Assembly: GCF_007097395.1 (NCBI RefSeq)
Contig: NZ_VKDC01000005.1
Span: forward strand, 275,812-339,811
Direction: 5' to 3'
Source of the DNA: Fulvivirga sp. M361
Lineage (GTDB): Bacteria > Bacteroidota > Bacteroidia > Cytophagales > Cyclobacteriaceae
DNA length: 64,000 bases
Shown here: positions 63,034 to 64,000 of the stretch, one piece after another
Layout: the number at the start of each line of letters is the position of its first letter
Numbering within the stretch: position 1 is the stretch's first letter
The notes under the pieces: model-generated
The model's database searches: none
What the model saw: only the letters and a program-made list of their open reading frames with translations
What the model was told of the DNA's origin: nothing
Program-made: the position numbers and the translations under genes

Positions 63034-63664
63034 AATCAAGGTAGTACTCGCTGATGATCATAGCGTAGTGAGAAAAGGTATTAAATTGTTGATCAGTTCC
63101 GACGATAGCATAGAGATCCTGGGAGAGGCAGCTTCCGGTACTGAAGCCTACTCAATGATCAAGAGCTTAAAACCTGATATTGTAATCACAGATATTTCAA
63201 TGCCTGGTATGACCGGGATTGAATTAGCTGAAAAACTCAAAAGCGAAGAAATGACTACAAAGGTTTTGGTTCTTTCAACGCATAATGATGAGGAGTATAT
63301 ATTACGTTCTTTCGAAGCCGGGGCACTTGGTTACCTACCTAAAGACACCGAAGAAGAAGAGTTTCTGGCTGCCATAAAAGTAGTGGCAGACGGTGACGTA
63401 TATTATACCAACGAGGTATCCAACATACTCACTCGCTCGCTGATCAAACAAAAGCGAACATTTGATGACGCCAGAGATCTGACAGAAAGAGAAAAAGAAA
63501 TACTCAAGCTCATAGTAGAGGGGATGAGTAACAAAGAAATCGGAGATAAGCTATTTATTAGTGTAAGAACGGTAGATACGCATCGTCGAAACATAATGGA
63601 TAAGATAGAAGCTAAAAATACTGCCGAACTCGTTAGAAAAGCAATAGAAGATAAGCTGATATAA
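63017..63664 (+). CDS. NarL/FixJ-family response regulator
   Basis: The 215-residue protein has a receiver domain (D59 in IVITDISMPG, K109-like lysine in GYLPKDTEEEEF) and a C-terminal LuxR-type helix-turn-helix (about 150-212: LTEREKEILKLIVEGMSNKEIGDKLFISVRTVDTHR). It is the expected output of the HisKA_3 kinase before it. The start codon could be the ATG at 63017 or at 63023; both overlap the kinase gene. Confidence 0.96.
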   Translation: MIMENKIKVVLADDHSVVRKGIKLLISSDDSIEILGEAASGTEAYSMIKSLKPDIVITDISMPGMTGIELAEKLKSEEMTTKVLVLSTHNDEEYILRSFEAGALGYLPKDTEEEEFLAAIKVVADGDVYYTNEVSNILTRSLIKQKRTFDDARDLTEREKEILKLIVEGMSNKEIGDKLFISVRTVDTHRRNIMDKIEAKNTAELVRKAIEDKLI

Positions 63665-64000
63665 AGTAACCATCAAAGACAGCATAAACCTCAAAATAAA
63701 TGCTGACTAAGCTATTTTTTTGAGGTTTTCATCAGCTTTCATCCTCCTGTACTCCAACATTCCGGTTCTATAGGCGATAATAGATCGGTTAATACCCTTA
63801 TGTAGGCCGCTCATGAAAAATAATTTTAGCTCAAAAAGTGTGTTTTTGACGTTTAAATGCACCTTTTTATGGGAGGTTTGGGTGTTTTGAACCTCAAAAT
63901 CATTGATATTATGCCATTTTCGAGGTTTTTATCTTCTATCACGGTCTGATTTGCAATAAGCGACTGAGCAATATCATTTTTCAAGTGTATTTGTAATATG
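63665..64000. other. Right edge: gap with two related hairpins and a possible short frame
   Basis: AAACCTCAAAA starts a hairpin at 63686-63728, and AACCTCAAAAT recurs at 63890-63900 with the partner ATTTTCGAGGTT at 63916-63927. A minus-strand frame (stop at 63707, ATG at 63814) reads 35 residues starting MSGLHKGINRSIIAYRTG and stays open back to 63931. The first hairpin could end the NarL operon. The window edge cuts off any upstream gene. Confidence 0.4.
63686..63728. terminator. Hairpin after the kinase/regulator operon
   Basis: An 11-bp stem (AAACCTCAAAA and its complement; arms 63686-63696 and 63718-63728) has a 21-base loop. It lies 22 bp after the NarL stop and includes a run of T at 63714-63721. 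The loop is large, so the call is moderate. Confidence 0.5.

Noticed and set aside
1..64000. CRISPR arrays, rRNA genes, plasmid or phage structural modules
   Set aside because: No regular repeat-spacer array, no rRNA sequence and no phage structural genes were seen. The 21-bp array lacks spacers.

Overview
The window looks like chromosome from a marine-type Bacteroidota bacterium, probably Cytophagales (Fulvivirga/Flammeovirgaceae-like). Reasons: a type IX secretion sortase (PorU) and a type IX C-terminal sorting domain, many lipoproteins with Bacteroidota-style signals, LytTR two-component genes, a 613-residue-type V-ATPase operon with a DUF2764 subunit, -7 promoter boxes of the TAnnTTTG type, moderate AT richness, and an integrase arm domain typical of the phylum. 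The assignment is inference from gene content; no 16S gene is present.

Layout. 0.2-9.5 kb: a complete-looking V-type ATPase operon (E, DUF2764/C-like, A, B, D, I, K) bracketed by two universal stress protein genes; the K rotor subunit carries all five residues known to bind Na+ in the Enterococcus enzyme. 9.7-16 kb: a short-chain dehydrogenase, an orphan small gene, and lipoprotein genes (class C beta-lactamase-like hydrolase, PD40 propeller, sulfatase). 16-20.6 kb: an AraC regulator followed by a secreted (alpha/alpha)6 glycosidase and mannonate dehydratase. 20.6-31.3 kb: an accessory, partly decaying region with a frameshifted GNAT gene, a beta-lactamase-like gene broken by an 8-bp tandem duplication, a Crp-family regulator with its azoreductase, a GH20 hexosaminidase, a small gene bracketed by 109-bp direct repeats, an HxlR/quinone-reductase pair, and then a 1.6-kb relic of an integrative element at the 3' end of a tRNA-Thr gene. 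This relic holds an integrase stub, arm-type-like repeats, a duplicated 15-bp tRNA end, an EF-hand mini-protein and a 21-bp minisatellite.

31.4-42.6 kb: housekeeping genes (DUF349 protein, AlgH/UPF0301, MiaE, PdxH, glycosyltransferases, an OmpR-type regulator, a metallophosphoesterase, a class V aminotransferase, a third universal stress protein, dCMP deaminase). 42.7-52.9 kb: secreted and envelope proteins (DUF2911, a cytochrome/FG-GAP lipoprotein, PorU, a type IX-secreted PhoX phosphatase, and a diheme peroxidase with an imelysin-like N-terminal domain). 53.3-63.7 kb: signalling genes: an AraC-type membrane regulator, a LytS/LytTR pair behind a small secreted protein, and a four-gene phosphorelay (PAS-GAF kinase, single receiver, receiver-PAS kinase, NarL regulator).

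The most noteworthy new structure is the tRNA-Thr-anchored element relic at 29.6-31.3 kb. Next come the duplicated 109-bp repeat around a single-gene unit, the two recent-looking gene disruptions, and several candidate operators (Crp-like palindrome, HxlR inverted repeat, LytTR-like tandem repeats, TAACA repeats before phoX). All functional claims come from reading the sequence; no database search was run.
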